Shown: positions 1 through 7,302 of the stretch, piece after piece
Layout of the letters: every line of letters begins with the position of its first letter
Numbering within the stretch: the first letter of the stretch is position 1
DNA from: Planctomycetota bacterium
GTDB lineage: Bacteria; Planctomycetota; Planctomycetia; Pirellulales; Pirellulaceae
Direction: 5' to 3'
Assembly: GCA_026692885.1 (NCBI GenBank)
Contig: JAPLNJ010000924.1
Location: forward strand, 1 to 10,256
Length of the DNA: 10,256 bases
The notes under the pieces: generated by a model
What the model was told of the DNA's origin: nothing
The model's input: only the letters and a program-made list of their open reading frames with translations
Databases searched by the model: none
Program-made: the position numbers and the translations under genes

Positions 1-1571
1 CTAGCGAAACCCGACCCACCGCCGCGCGTCCCACCGCCAGCATTGCCACCGCCGCGCATCCCACCGCCAGCATTCCCACCGCCGCGAGTCCCACCACCAG
101 CATTCCCACCGCCGCGCGTCCCACCACCAGCATTCCCACCGCCGCGCGTCCCACCGCCAGCATTGCCACCGCCGCGCGTCCCACCACCAGCATTGCCACC
201 GCCGCGCGTCCCACCACCAGCATTCCCACCACCAGCATTCCCACCACCGCGCATCCCACCGCCAGCATTCCCACCGCCACGCCCACCGCCACGCCCACCG
301 CCGCCAGATGCCCCACCGCTAGGAGGCGCGCCGCCCGACGTTCCACCGGCCGGGGGAGGAGCGGCAGCCGTATCACTAGCAGAGGTACGAGCAGCAGGCG
401 GTCCACTAGCGGAGATAACATTGGCAGATGTAGCATTAGCGAATACGTCACCGGCGGATGTATTGCGGGTGGATGTGCCACCGCCGCCACCGTTCAATTT
501 TCCCGAAGAGTTCGATTGGGCGCCGGGACCGGGCTGATTTCCGGGACCGGGCGAAGGGCTAGTATACGGCCCGTTTTGCCGATAAGCGATGATGAACGTT
601 ACCCAGTCGTCGGTGAACACTTGACTTAACGAGTCTGCGAGGGTCGTCAAGTCGGCGCTGTTCAAGTCGATCTTGGCTTGCCCCCGTGAATTCAGAACTC
701 GTTCCTGGCTGTACAGTGTCAAGTAGGCTGCCCAACCGCGCTGCGAGCTTGCGTCGGAGGAACCCGACGTGGTCGAACTAGCATTGGAGGCTTCGCGCGC
801 ATCGATCAGGCCGTTGCGATTCGTGTCCTGACCGAACAACAACGCGGGAGTGACCCCCCGGACTAATAGCAACTCATCGACACTGTCCAACGGACCATTC
901 TTCGGGGCATACGGCGGATTGAGGCTGGAATAGTACTCCGCCTCGGCCCCGTTCTCGCGTGGCTGATCGTCCGGATCGATCCAATCCAGAATCGCGTCGG
1001 CAATCTCGATGGTCATGCCGGGCAAGGCCATCAGCAGCGTTCGGGGGACGTCTTGCTGGGCGGACGCCGAGCCCGTTTGGCCCGACTGCCCCGCAGGAGT
1101 TTTTTGCGTACCCTGTGTAGGAGTTTGTCCGGTTGTCGAGGCAGACTGCGACGCCAGCGTTTGGACTCGCTGTTCGATCTCGAACAGGGCATTTAGGTTC
1201 AGCCGCGCGGATTCATTCTCCAATCCGTAACGCACGCCGCTGGGATTGCCGTCGGTGTCGAGGCTGGGTGACAGGACCGTGAAGTTACCACGCTCGGCCG
1301 GGTTGTCCTCGTTGACCACGTTAATAGCACGGAATCTTGTGCCGTTGTCATAACTTCCTCCGCCCTCGGTCTGCGCGGCCGTATCCTGCACCAGGAAGGC
1401 CCGTGCCGCTTCTACGCCGGAAGCCATGAGCGATTCGGCTTGGACCTGACGGCCGCTCACTTGTGTCGCCTCGTTGTGGGTGAACATCAAACCACTGAAG
1501 GCGTACGCCGAAAACGCGAGTGCCGCCACGACAATCAGCACGATGATCAGTACGACGCCACGGGATTTCAT
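1..1571 (-). CDS. gspK: GspK-like minor pseudopilin, C-terminus beyond the window
   Basis: Partial gene: about 523 codons are open from the ATG at 1571 to the window edge with no stop. GspK is the large minor pseudopilin at the tip of the T2SS pseudopilus. The start MKSRGVVLIIVLIVVAAL is the GspK-type hydrophobic N-terminal helix preceded by a very short leader. Residues about 123-127 (RLNLN) and 176-245, with DWIDPDD, a YYSSLNPPY-like stretch and a DSVDELLLVRG stretch, match the helical PulK/GspK domain. A second helix-hairpin-helix-like part (KIDLNSADL to AYRQNGPY) lies at about 299-337. Residues 249-260 form an EF-hand-like loop, and 139-175 is a Gln/Ser/Thr-rich linker. From about residue 338 the chain becomes Pro/Gly-rich and then repetitive. 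GspK proteins are usually near 300-330 residues, so this one is much longer. Its ATG overlaps the gspJ stop (ATGA), which suggests translational coupling. The family call is firm; the role of the tail is unknown. Confidence 0.88.
   Translation of the reverse strand, partial: MKSRGVVLIIVLIVVAALAFSAYAFSGLMFTHNEATQVSGRQVQAESLMASGVEAARAFLVQDTAAQTEGGGSYDNGTRFRAINVVNEDNPAERGNFTVLSPSLDTDGNPSGVRYGLENESARLNLNALFEIEQRVQTLASQSASTTGQTPTQGTQKTPAGQSGQTGSASAQQDVPRTLLMALPGMTIEIADAILDWIDPDDQPRENGAEAEYYSSLNPPYAPKNGPLDSVDELLLVRGVTPALLFGQDTNRNGLIDAREASNASSTTSGSSDASSQRGWAAYLTLYSQERVLNSRGQAKIDLNSADLTTLADSLSQVFTDDWVTFIIAYRQNGPYTSPSPGPGNQPGPGAQSNSSGKLNGGGGGTSTRNTSAGDVFANATSANVISASGPPAARTSASDTAAAPPPAGGTSGGAPPSGGASGGGGRGGGRGGGNAGGGMRGGGNAGGGNAGGGTRGGGNAGGGTRGGGNAGGGTRGGGNAGGGTRGGGNAGGGTRGGGNAGGGMRGGGNAGGGTRGGGSGFA
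16..300 (-). repeat. In-frame 15/30-bp minisatellite in gspK encoding Gly3-Asn-Ala / Gly3-Thr-Arg pentapeptides
   Basis: Eight nearly identical 30-bp units are visible. Seven are contiguous at 16-225 and one lies at 241-270, with a stray 15-bp half-unit at 226-240 between them. Each 30-bp unit is two related 15-bp units. On the coding (minus) strand they read GGG-AAT-GCT-GGT-GGT and GGG-ACG-CGC-GGC-GGT, giving GGGNA and GGGTR (or GGGMR). Units differ mainly at third codon positions and in ACG/ATG. Positions 271-300 hold shorter Gly-Arg-rich variants. The period is a multiple of three, so gain or loss of units keeps the frame. The array starts at or before position 9 in genomic terms and may resume beyond the window. 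Confidence 0.95.
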
Positions 1572-2668
1572 GGTTCCATTGCCCCTAAACCGGTATTCGA
1601 GGTGGACGCGCCGGTGGTTGTGCTTTGCTCGGCGACCGGCAGACGCACCACCAGTCGATAAGTGAACTCGTTGGTATCTGCGGAAGCCGAACCAGGAGCG
1701 CCCGTGGCGGTTCCTGCCGAAGCATTGACGCCCGCGGCCGGATCGATGCCTAAGGTAATCTCCACCGCCAGGGGTAAGCCGCCCTGCTGCTGCGAATCCC
1801 ATTCGGTGCACCAGCTGGAACCGTCGAAATAGCGGAATTCCAGACGATTCACCTCGGCAGCCAGCAGCTGACCGCTGCCATCCCCCGTGCCACTGCTACT
1901 GTCCCCGGAACCGCTGTTGCCGGTCACAGCGTAACTGGCGACCCCCCGATCCAATTCCCGGCGAAACAAACCCGTCGTCCCTTCGCCACTCGTCGGGGCA
2001 GTTCCCCCCGATGCTCCCGTCGTGCCGTCGGTCTTCAGGGAATAGGACACCGTTTTCACAGCACTGGGAATATCCCCCGTCGCGCCGGCAGAGGACGAAA
2101 CAGACGCCGGAGTATACTGGTCGACACGTGGCGGCCGGCTCACGTCGACCTGCAGTTCACACTGGCTGCCGTAGAGACCTGGACCATTGACGGGTGGCAC
2201 GGAACTCGCCGAGCTCGTGGTGGCGTTCAGGTCCTTGCTGGTGCTCGCATTCTGCGATGCGGTTGATTTCTGAGTGCTTGAAGATCCGGTGCTCGTTTGG
2301 CCACCCGCAGCACCCTGGGATGCGGCTGGCGTGTTCGCGGTGCTAGGACTTGTGGCGGCCGTCGATGGGCCTGTCCCCGAGGCCTGTGTCGAACTGGGGC
2401 GCATCGCATTCCGTAAATCGGCCGCGATGTACCGCAGCACGGCTCGAGCCACCTGGGGTTGTTCGACTTCGCTCCGGCCGACGTCGAATACGGTCAGGTG
2501 CAGGCGAACTGCCTGACTGATCAGCACCAGGACCACGGCTGTCAGTCCTAGGGCAAGCATCAGCTCCAACAACGTCATGCCTCGACGAAGCCGTGGGAGA
2601 CCGGAACTTCCGGGATGTGCGTTTCTCGGCGAAGCGTGGGAACACAGGATTTCACATGCCTGACACAT
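1568..2668 (-). CDS. gspJ: GspJ-like minor pseudopilin with Ser/Thr/Gly-rich loops
   Basis: Minor pseudopilin expected to join GspI and GspK in the tip complex of the T2SS pseudopilus. The leader is 30 residues, ending RLRRG, with cleavage predicted between G30 and M31. The mature start MTLLELMLALGL has Glu at +5, followed by a hydrophobic helix to about residue 53. Core strands typical of the family can be picked out (ELQVDV, VSYSL, LFRREL, LEFRYFDGSSW, PLAVEITL, TYRLVVRLP). They are separated by low-complexity Ser/Thr/Gly/Ala segments at about 91-158, 191-203, 216-232, 240-258, 312-331 and 348-366. At 366 residues it is clearly longer than the roughly 200 usual for GspJ, and the extra length lies in these loops. 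The start at 2668 is the only Met upstream of the cleavage site and overlaps the gspI end by 17 bases. Its stop overlaps the gspK start as ATGA. Confidence 0.88.
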   Translation of the reverse strand: MCQACEILCSHASPRNAHPGSSGLPRLRRGMTLLELMLALGLTAVVLVLISQAVRLHLTVFDVGRSEVEQPQVARAVLRYIAADLRNAMRPSSTQASGTGPSTAATSPSTANTPAASQGAAGGQTSTGSSSTQKSTASQNASTSKDLNATTSSASSVPPVNGPGLYGSQCELQVDVSRPPRVDQYTPASVSSSAGATGDIPSAVKTVSYSLKTDGTTGASGGTAPTSGEGTTGLFRRELDRGVASYAVTGNSGSGDSSSGTGDGSGQLLAAEVNRLEFRYFDGSSWCTEWDSQQQGGLPLAVEITLGIDPAAGVNASAGTATGAPGSASADTNEFTYRLVVRLPVAEQSTTTGASTSNTGLGAMEP

Positions 2669-3128
2669 TGCTGCCTCCCGAAGACGCCGGCTGACTGGAG
2701 GTGCTGGACGGAGTCGCTCCGCTGCCCGTCTGTTGCGTCGAGTCCATCATCCAGCGGACCAGGGTGAACGACAACGGTTGGGGCCTGTCGCTTTGCTCGA
2801 CCGTCACGCGGATTTCGCTTAGTCCGGCTTGGTCCAGCGCAGTGACGGTCACGGAGTACTGCCAACCCTCTTTCGTTTCAGACGGTGTCGACGACACCGT
2901 TTCGCGAGCCGCAGCACCAGCTGCGATTTCCTCCATTTTGCTCTCGCAGAGTAATTGCGCCGTCGCCAGCTCCCGCGACTCCTCCGCGTGCCGCGAGCCA
3001 ATGCGCACCAATTCGCCGATTGCGGCGAGACTGCCACCGAGGATGGCGACCGCCAAGATCACCTCCAACAGCGACAGGCCGCTGCGAAGCAAGGTGGCTC
3101 GGGATGGAATGGTGGCTAATTTCGGCAT
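2652..3128 (-). CDS. gspI: GspI-like minor pseudopilin
   Basis: Minor pseudopilin of the T2SS tip complex, which pairs with GspJ and GspK in known systems. The leader is 17 residues (ending LLRSG), with cleavage predicted before L18. The mature start LSLLEVILAVAILGGSLAAI carries Glu at +5 (E22) and a hydrophobic helix. The middle part (about 45-75) contains the RELATAQLLCESKMEEI helix typical of GspI, followed by strand-like segments (WQYSVTVTAL, LSEIRVTVEQ, LSFTLVRWM). The last 28 residues or so are Ser/Thr/Gly-rich and look disordered. At 158 residues it is only slightly longer than the usual 120-140. A purine-rich GAGAAGAG stretch a few bases before the ATG may serve as ribosome binding site. 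The gap to gspH is 33 bases, and the 3' end overlaps gspJ by 17 bases. Confidence 0.88.
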   Translation of the reverse strand: MPKLATIPSRATLLRSGLSLLEVILAVAILGGSLAAIGELVRIGSRHAEESRELATAQLLCESKMEEIAAGAAARETVSSTPSETKEGWQYSVTVTALDQAGLSEIRVTVEQSDRPQPLSFTLVRWMMDSTQQTGSGATPSSTSSQPASSGGSNVSGM

Positions 3129-3161
3129 TTGCTCTTCTCGCCCCTCACCCAGACCCTATGT

Positions 3162-3797
3162 TCACGGTTTGATTTCTTGCTGCGACAGCAAATCGCTGGC
3201 CTGCGACTGCCCGGTCAATCCACGCAGCCGCAACTCGACGAAGAACCGTTCGTTGGTCAACACCAAGCTCGCGTCCGTCGTCGTGCCGTCGGTGTAGAAG
3301 ACGATCATCGGCGATGAGCCGCTCGAAGATGCGGACGGGTTCGACGCGGCCCCGTCAACCTGCGCCGAGCGAGCATCCGACGCCACTTCACCCCGGTTGA
3401 ACGTGATGTTGGACGGGAGCGTTCCGAGACCCGCAGAGGCAAGACCGTTGGTGCTGTCACTGTTTTGGCCGACCGTCATCGTGGGTTCCGGCGCCGCCGT
3501 CGCTGACGCTTGCAGTTCCGCGTCGTCCGCGTCTCCCTGCCAGGTCTCAAGCGTATAGGTATTGGCTCCCACGTCATAGCGAAACAACTGGATCCGGCCC
3601 GTCCTCATCGCCGTGACTCGCAGGGTGGCCCAATCCGCGCGAATCAAGTCGGCCGCCTTCCGCAACTGCTGATCCTCCATCGAGCCACGCAGCGCGGGTA
3701 GAACCATCGCCGCTACCGCGACCATGATGGCCAACACCAGCAGCATTTCCATCAACGTAAAACCGCGGGGTGGTGGGTTACCGATTCGAGATGTCAT
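3162..3797 (-). CDS. gspH: GspH-like minor pseudopilin
   Basis: Minor pseudopilin, 211 residues from the ATG at 3797. The leader MTSRIGNPPPRG is cleaved before F13, and the mature start FTLMEMLLVLAIMVAVAAMV has Glu at +5 and the conserved hydrophobic helix. The C-terminal part contains the MIVFYTDGTTTDASLVLTNE stretch, the usual GspH motif of strand, Asp-Gly turn and strand. Between them lies a Ser/Thr/Ala-rich region at about 90-165. The reading frame is open further upstream to an ATG at 3908, but that start would overlap gspG by 131 bases and place 48 residues before the cleavage site. The ATG at 3797 gives a normal short leader, has a GGAAG ribosome binding site 5 bases upstream and overlaps the gspG end by only 20 bases, so I prefer it. 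Confidence 0.88.
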   Translation of the reverse strand: MTSRIGNPPPRGFTLMEMLLVLAIMVAVAAMVLPALRGSMEDQQLRKAADLIRADWATLRVTAMRTGRIQLFRYDVGANTYTLETWQGDADDAELQASATAAPEPTMTVGQNSDSTNGLASAGLGTLPSNITFNRGEVASDARSAQVDGAASNPSASSSGSSPMIVFYTDGTTTDASLVLTNERFFVELRLRGLTGQSQASDLLSQQEIKP

Positions 3798-4200
3798 CGT
3801 CGCTTCCACTGACCCCGTCAGCACCCCACGACGAGATGCGATACACGTCGGCGTTGAGCAATTCGTATTGATAGGGGTTGCCCCACGGATCATTGGGAAT
3901 CGTGTCATCCGCGTAAGGACCGCGCCACTTCGCCGGATTCTTCAGATCGGCAGGCGGTTCCAGCAACGCGTTCAAACCTTGGGTCCCGTTCGGATAGCTG
4001 CCGACGTGCAACCGGTACGCGTTCAATTGCGTCTTGAACAGGCCGATTTGGGTTCGGGCCGCGTCCTCGTAGGCGCTTCTCTGCATGCCGATTACGTACA
4101 CGCCGACCATCGAACCGAGGATCACCAGAATGGCCATCACCAGCAGTACTTCCATCAACGTAAAACCGCCTCGCCGGCGCTGTCGAACTCTGCTCTTCAT
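3778..4200 (-). CDS. gspG: Major pseudopilin GspG
   Basis: Main subunit of the T2SS pseudopilus, assembled in the periplasm from the inner membrane by GspE/GspF. Length 140 residues, normal for the family. The leader MKSRVRQRRRGG is very basic, with cleavage predicted before F13; the mature start FTLMEVLLVMAILVILGSMV has Glu at +5 (E17). Family hallmarks follow: LNAYRLHVGSYPNGTQGLNAL, the LKNPAKWRGPY segment, the PNDPWGNPYQYE block, and the C-terminal WGADGVSGSDDD loop. In characterised GspG proteins the equivalent acidic loop binds calcium, and Asp128 and Asp134-136 are candidate ligands here. It has no low-complexity insertion, unlike the minor pseudopilins downstream. A strong ribosome binding site (AAGGAG, 8 bases before the ATG) is the best in the operon, which fits the need for many copies of the major subunit. 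Confidence 0.96.
   Translation of the reverse strand: MKSRVRQRRRGGFTLMEVLLVMAILVILGSMVGVYVIGMQRSAYEDAARTQIGLFKTQLNAYRLHVGSYPNGTQGLNALLEPPADLKNPAKWRGPYADDTIPNDPWGNPYQYELLNADVYRISSWGADGVSGSDDDISNR
3803..3807 (-). promoter_or_regulatory. Ribosome binding site that decides the gspH start
   Basis: GGAAG on the minus strand, 5 bases upstream of the ATG at 3797 and inside the gspG coding sequence. It supports the short start over the ATG at 3908. Confidence 0.6.
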
Positions 4201-4208
4201 AAATTCTT

Positions 4209-4214
4209 CTCCTT
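4209..4214 (-). promoter_or_regulatory. Strong ribosome binding site of gspG
   Basis: AAGGAG on the minus strand, 8 bases before the gspG ATG, inside the 38-base gap after gspF. It is the closest match to the consensus among the operon genes and fits high expression of the major pseudopilin. Confidence 0.7.
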
Positions 4215-4238
4215 CTTTCTTTGAGAGGCCAATCGACC

Positions 4239-5450
4239 TTATCTCCGCATGGTACTGCTCATCTTCAACACGGGCAGGAGCAGTGCGATCACCACAAATA
4301 ACACGATGGCCGCCAGGATCAACAACATGATCGGCTCTAGCAACCGCACGGCCAAGTCCAGTTGTCGCGAGGTTCGTCGCTCTAGGCCGTCCGCAATATC
4401 TACAAGGACGCGATCCAAGGTGTTCGATTCTTGGGCCACCGCGATCATTTCCACCCCCGAGGGAGGAAAGTCCTTACAGGTAGCCAACGGCTGTGCCAAC
4501 GATTGCCCCGCCGAGATGTTCTCGGAAGCCTTGGCGACCGCTTCCGACAGCACGCGATTTCCTGTAGCTTCGCGGCTGATCTCCAATGACTTCAGGATCG
4601 GCACCCCGTTGTGGAGTAGCGTCCCCAGCACGCGGCAGAAACGGGCCACCGCCAGATTGCTGAAAACCACGCCCAGCAGCGGCATTCTCAGCTTAACCAG
4701 ATCTCGCATGCGACGGCCCGCGTCTGTCTGCAACTTTCGCCGTAGGTAGATTCCGAGGAATGCAGCGAGCCCCACGATCACCAGTCCGTAACTGCGCAGC
4801 GTGGTGCTGATCCACAACAGCCAGTCCGTGAAGGCGGGCAATTCATTGCGTTGGCGAAGACCGTCGAACATTGCCCCAAATCGGGGAACAAAGAAGATGA
4901 CCAGCCCACCGACGACCAAGGAGCCGACGACAGCCAAGAAGATCGGATACGCCAAGGCGCCGGCCGTGCGGCTCTTCAAGTCCTGTTGCTGTTCCGTGAA
5001 CTGTGACACCCGGTCCAAGGCGTCTTCCAGAAAACCGCCCTCACTGCCCGCCCGCATCATATTGACCGCCATGTCGCTGAACACGCGCGGATAACGACTC
5101 ATCGCGTCCGCCAGCGGGGTACCGTCTTCGACCCGCCGGTAGACGTCGTCCAAGACCTCCTTGAGCCCGACGTGCGAAGTTTGCTGGCGGATCACATTGA
5201 TCGAACGCAACAGCGGCACACCGCTCCGCAGCAGCGAGGCCAACTGATTATACGTGTTGGCCATCACTTGGGCGCTGGCCCGTTTGCGGCTCAGCGGGTT
5301 GCTGCCCTTGGCCTTCTCGGCTGTGATCTGAATGGGGAACAGCGACTTGCCCGACAACATCGACAGAACTTCGCGCTCGGAGCCCGCGGAGAGTACTCCG
5401 GTCACCTTCTGGCCCTGAGGATTTCGAGCAACGTAAGCGAAGTCGGGCAT
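4239..5450 (-). CDS. gspF: T2SS inner-membrane platform protein GspF
   Basis: Polytopic inner-membrane protein that links the GspE ATPase to pseudopilus assembly. Length 403 residues, as usual for GspF. The start MPDFAYVARNPQG fits the conserved N-terminus of the family. Two homologous T2SSF helical domains are visible, at about 61-165 (with LASLLRSGVPLLRSI) and 265-365 (with LGTLLHNGVPILKSLE). Both contain the pattern of a Leu-rich helix followed by a Gly-Val-Pro turn. Predicted membrane segments lie at about 166-188, 214-235 and 370-395. The ribosome binding site upstream of the ATG is weak. It lies 41 bases after gspE and 38 before gspG, so it is probably co-transcribed with both. Confidence 0.96.
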   Translation of the reverse strand: MPDFAYVARNPQGQKVTGVLSAGSEREVLSMLSGKSLFPIQITAEKAKGSNPLSRKRASAQVMANTYNQLASLLRSGVPLLRSINVIRQQTSHVGLKEVLDDVYRRVEDGTPLADAMSRYPRVFSDMAVNMMRAGSEGGFLEDALDRVSQFTEQQQDLKSRTAGALAYPIFLAVVGSLVVGGLVIFFVPRFGAMFDGLRQRNELPAFTDWLLWISTTLRSYGLVIVGLAAFLGIYLRRKLQTDAGRRMRDLVKLRMPLLGVVFSNLAVARFCRVLGTLLHNGVPILKSLEISREATGNRVLSEAVAKASENISAGQSLAQPLATCKDFPPSGVEMIAVAQESNTLDRVLVDIADGLERRTSRQLDLAVRLLEPIMLLILAAIVLFVVIALLLPVLKMSSTMRR

Positions 5451-5491
5451 GGTTTGGCTCTATCAAGGCTTGGGTGATCAACCGTCCTATT

Positions 5492-7198
5492 CTACTGCAT
5501 CGTGACTTCCCGGTCGCCCTTCGTTACCCGCACCACTTCCTCTACGCTCGTGATGCCCTGGAGCGTTTTTTTCCAGCCATCCATACGCAACGTAGTCATC
5601 CCGGCGCGGACGGCCGCTTTCTTGATATCCCAACTGCTGGCGTTGTCGTGGGCCAAGTGCCGCACTTCCTCGTTCGTGCCCAGCAATTCGTACACGCCCA
5701 TTCGGCCACGGTAACCAAGTTGGCGGCAGTGCCGGCAGCCGACCGGCTGATACAAGTCACCGTTGCCCAACGTGTTCCACGGAAAGTCCGGGGGCAAATC
5801 ATCGGCGTTGGGACGGTAGGGCTGCTTGCACTGGTCGCACAACCGCCGCACAAGTCGCTGGGCCATCACTGCCTCCATCGTACTGGACACCAGGAACGGC
5901 TCGACGCCCATGTCGACCAATCGCGTGAAGGCGCCCGACGCATCGTTGGTGTGCAACGTGCTAAACACAAGGTGTCCGGTCAGGGACGCCTGGATCGCGT
6001 TTTCCGCGGTCTCCAAGTCGCGAATTTCGCCGATCAGGACTACGTCTGGATCATGCCGCAAGATACTCCGTAGCGAAGTTCCGAAGGTCAGGCCGATCTT
6101 CGCATGCACCTGGATCTGATTGATCCCTTGCAGCTGATACTCCACCGGATCTTCCGTCGTGATAATCTTCAGATGCGGACGGTTGATTTCCAGCAGGGAA
6201 CTGTAGAGGGTTGTGGTCTTGCCCGAACCAGTCGGCCCTGTGACCAGGATGATCCCGTGCGGCAGGTCGATCAACTGGCGATACGTCCGGTAGATTTGCT
6301 CGTCCATGCCCAGGGACTTGAGGTCGAAGACCATCGCGCCCTTGTCCAGGATGCGCATCACGATTCCTTCACCGTGAATCATGGGGATGACCGACACTCG
6401 CACGTCGATCTCCCGGCCGCGGACCTTCAGTTTGATGCGGCCATCTTGGGGCAAGCGTTTTTCCGCGATGTTCAAGCGGGCCATGATCTTCAGCCGGCTG
6501 ACGATCGCCGCCTCGAATCGATTGATCTCCGGTGGTACGGGTTGGGGCTGCAACATGCCGTCGAGGCGGTACCGTACGCACAGTCCCGACGGCTGCGATT
6601 CGATGTGCACGTCACTGGCCCGCGTCTCAATGGCTTCCAGCAGGATTTCATTGACCAGCCGGACGACGGAGGCCTCCTGGGCCATTTCCGAAAGCTCCGA
6701 CCCATCGGTCTCGATGGCCTCGAGCAATTCGACGCCATCTTCCTCAGCCGTCTGGGCGATCAAGCCTTCGACCGTCTCGCTGCCCACGCCCAGATGCTTC
6801 TTAATCAGCTTGGCGATTTCTTTCTTGGCGGCCAGGACCGGGGTGACGGACAACCCCGTGGCGGCCCCCACCTCATCCAACGGGTACAGATCGAAGGGAT
6901 CGCTCGTCGCGACCACCAACGATCCATTGCAGCGGCGGATCGGGAACAGCGACTGCCGGTAGATCAACCGCAGGGGAAAACTAGCCAACAGCGAGAGGTC
7001 GACGTCTTCTTCCCCGTTCGCCAGATCCATGTACTCTAAACCCACTTCTTCACCGACCGCGCGCAGGGCATTCTCCTCGCTGACGAACCCCAGCTCCACG
7101 GCCGCATCCAACACGGAATTGCCGCCGCGAGCGCGGGCCTGCTCCAATTGGCTGGCTTCGATCAATCCGCGCTGCAGAAGGATTTCTCCGGCGTCCAT
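5492..7198 (-). CDS. gspE: T2SS assembly ATPase GspE
   Basis: Cytoplasmic hexameric ATPase that powers pseudopilus assembly, first gene of the operon. Length 568 residues, usual for the family. Residues about 1-140 form the T2SSE N-terminal region (ILLQRGLIEASQLEQA, then LGFVSEENALRAV), related to MshEN domains; the Arg-Leu-Gly start of the cyclic-di-GMP-binding form is not evident. Residues about 180-300 are the N2 domain (ASDVHIE, RLDGMLQ, RLPQDGRI). The ATPase core has Walker A GPTGSGKT at 321-328, an Asp-box region near 345-355 (TTEDPVEYQ), Walker B VVLIGE at 386-391 and a His-box region with TGHLVFSTLHTNDA at 407-420. A CX2C pair at C454/C457 and another at C488/C491 form the zinc site typical of T2SS ATPases. 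No key residue is missing. The ATG at 7198 has only a weak purine-rich GAGAGAA upstream. Confidence 0.97.
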   Translation of the reverse strand: MDAGEILLQRGLIEASQLEQARARGGNSVLDAAVELGFVSEENALRAVGEEVGLEYMDLANGEEDVDLSLLASFPLRLIYRQSLFPIRRCNGSLVVATSDPFDLYPLDEVGAATGLSVTPVLAAKKEIAKLIKKHLGVGSETVEGLIAQTAEEDGVELLEAIETDGSELSEMAQEASVVRLVNEILLEAIETRASDVHIESQPSGLCVRYRLDGMLQPQPVPPEINRFEAAIVSRLKIMARLNIAEKRLPQDGRIKLKVRGREIDVRVSVIPMIHGEGIVMRILDKGAMVFDLKSLGMDEQIYRTYRQLIDLPHGIILVTGPTGSGKTTTLYSSLLEINRPHLKIITTEDPVEYQLQGINQIQVHAKIGLTFGTSLRSILRHDPDVVLIGEIRDLETAENAIQASLTGHLVFSTLHTNDASGAFTRLVDMGVEPFLVSSTMEAVMAQRLVRRLCDQCKQPYRPNADDLPPDFPWNTLGNGDLYQPVGCRHCRQLGYRGRMGVYELLGTNEEVRHLAHDNASSWDIKKAAVRAGMTTLRMDGWKKTLQGITSVEEVVRVTKGDREVTMQ

Positions 7199-7302
7199 CC
7201 TAGTGTTCTCTCTGAGGGCTAAAGCATCGCCGAAACACGGCTCTTTCGCAAATACGAAACGCCAACTGGCAACTCACCACGACCTGACCGGCTCAAGGCC
7301 AC

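Noticed and set aside
16..300. CRISPR array
   Set aside because: The 30-bp units are directly contiguous, without unique spacers, and lie in frame within a coding sequence.
43..537. Plus-strand open frame coding for a Pro/Arg-rich repeat protein
   Set aside because: It is the antisense of the gspK repeat array. It has no ribosome binding site or family similarity, and the minus strand carries a convincing GspK frame across the whole stretch.
6104..7039. Long plus-strand open frame of 311 codons
   Set aside because: It is antisense to the GspE core with all its motifs. The His/Gln/Asp-rich product matches no family I know.
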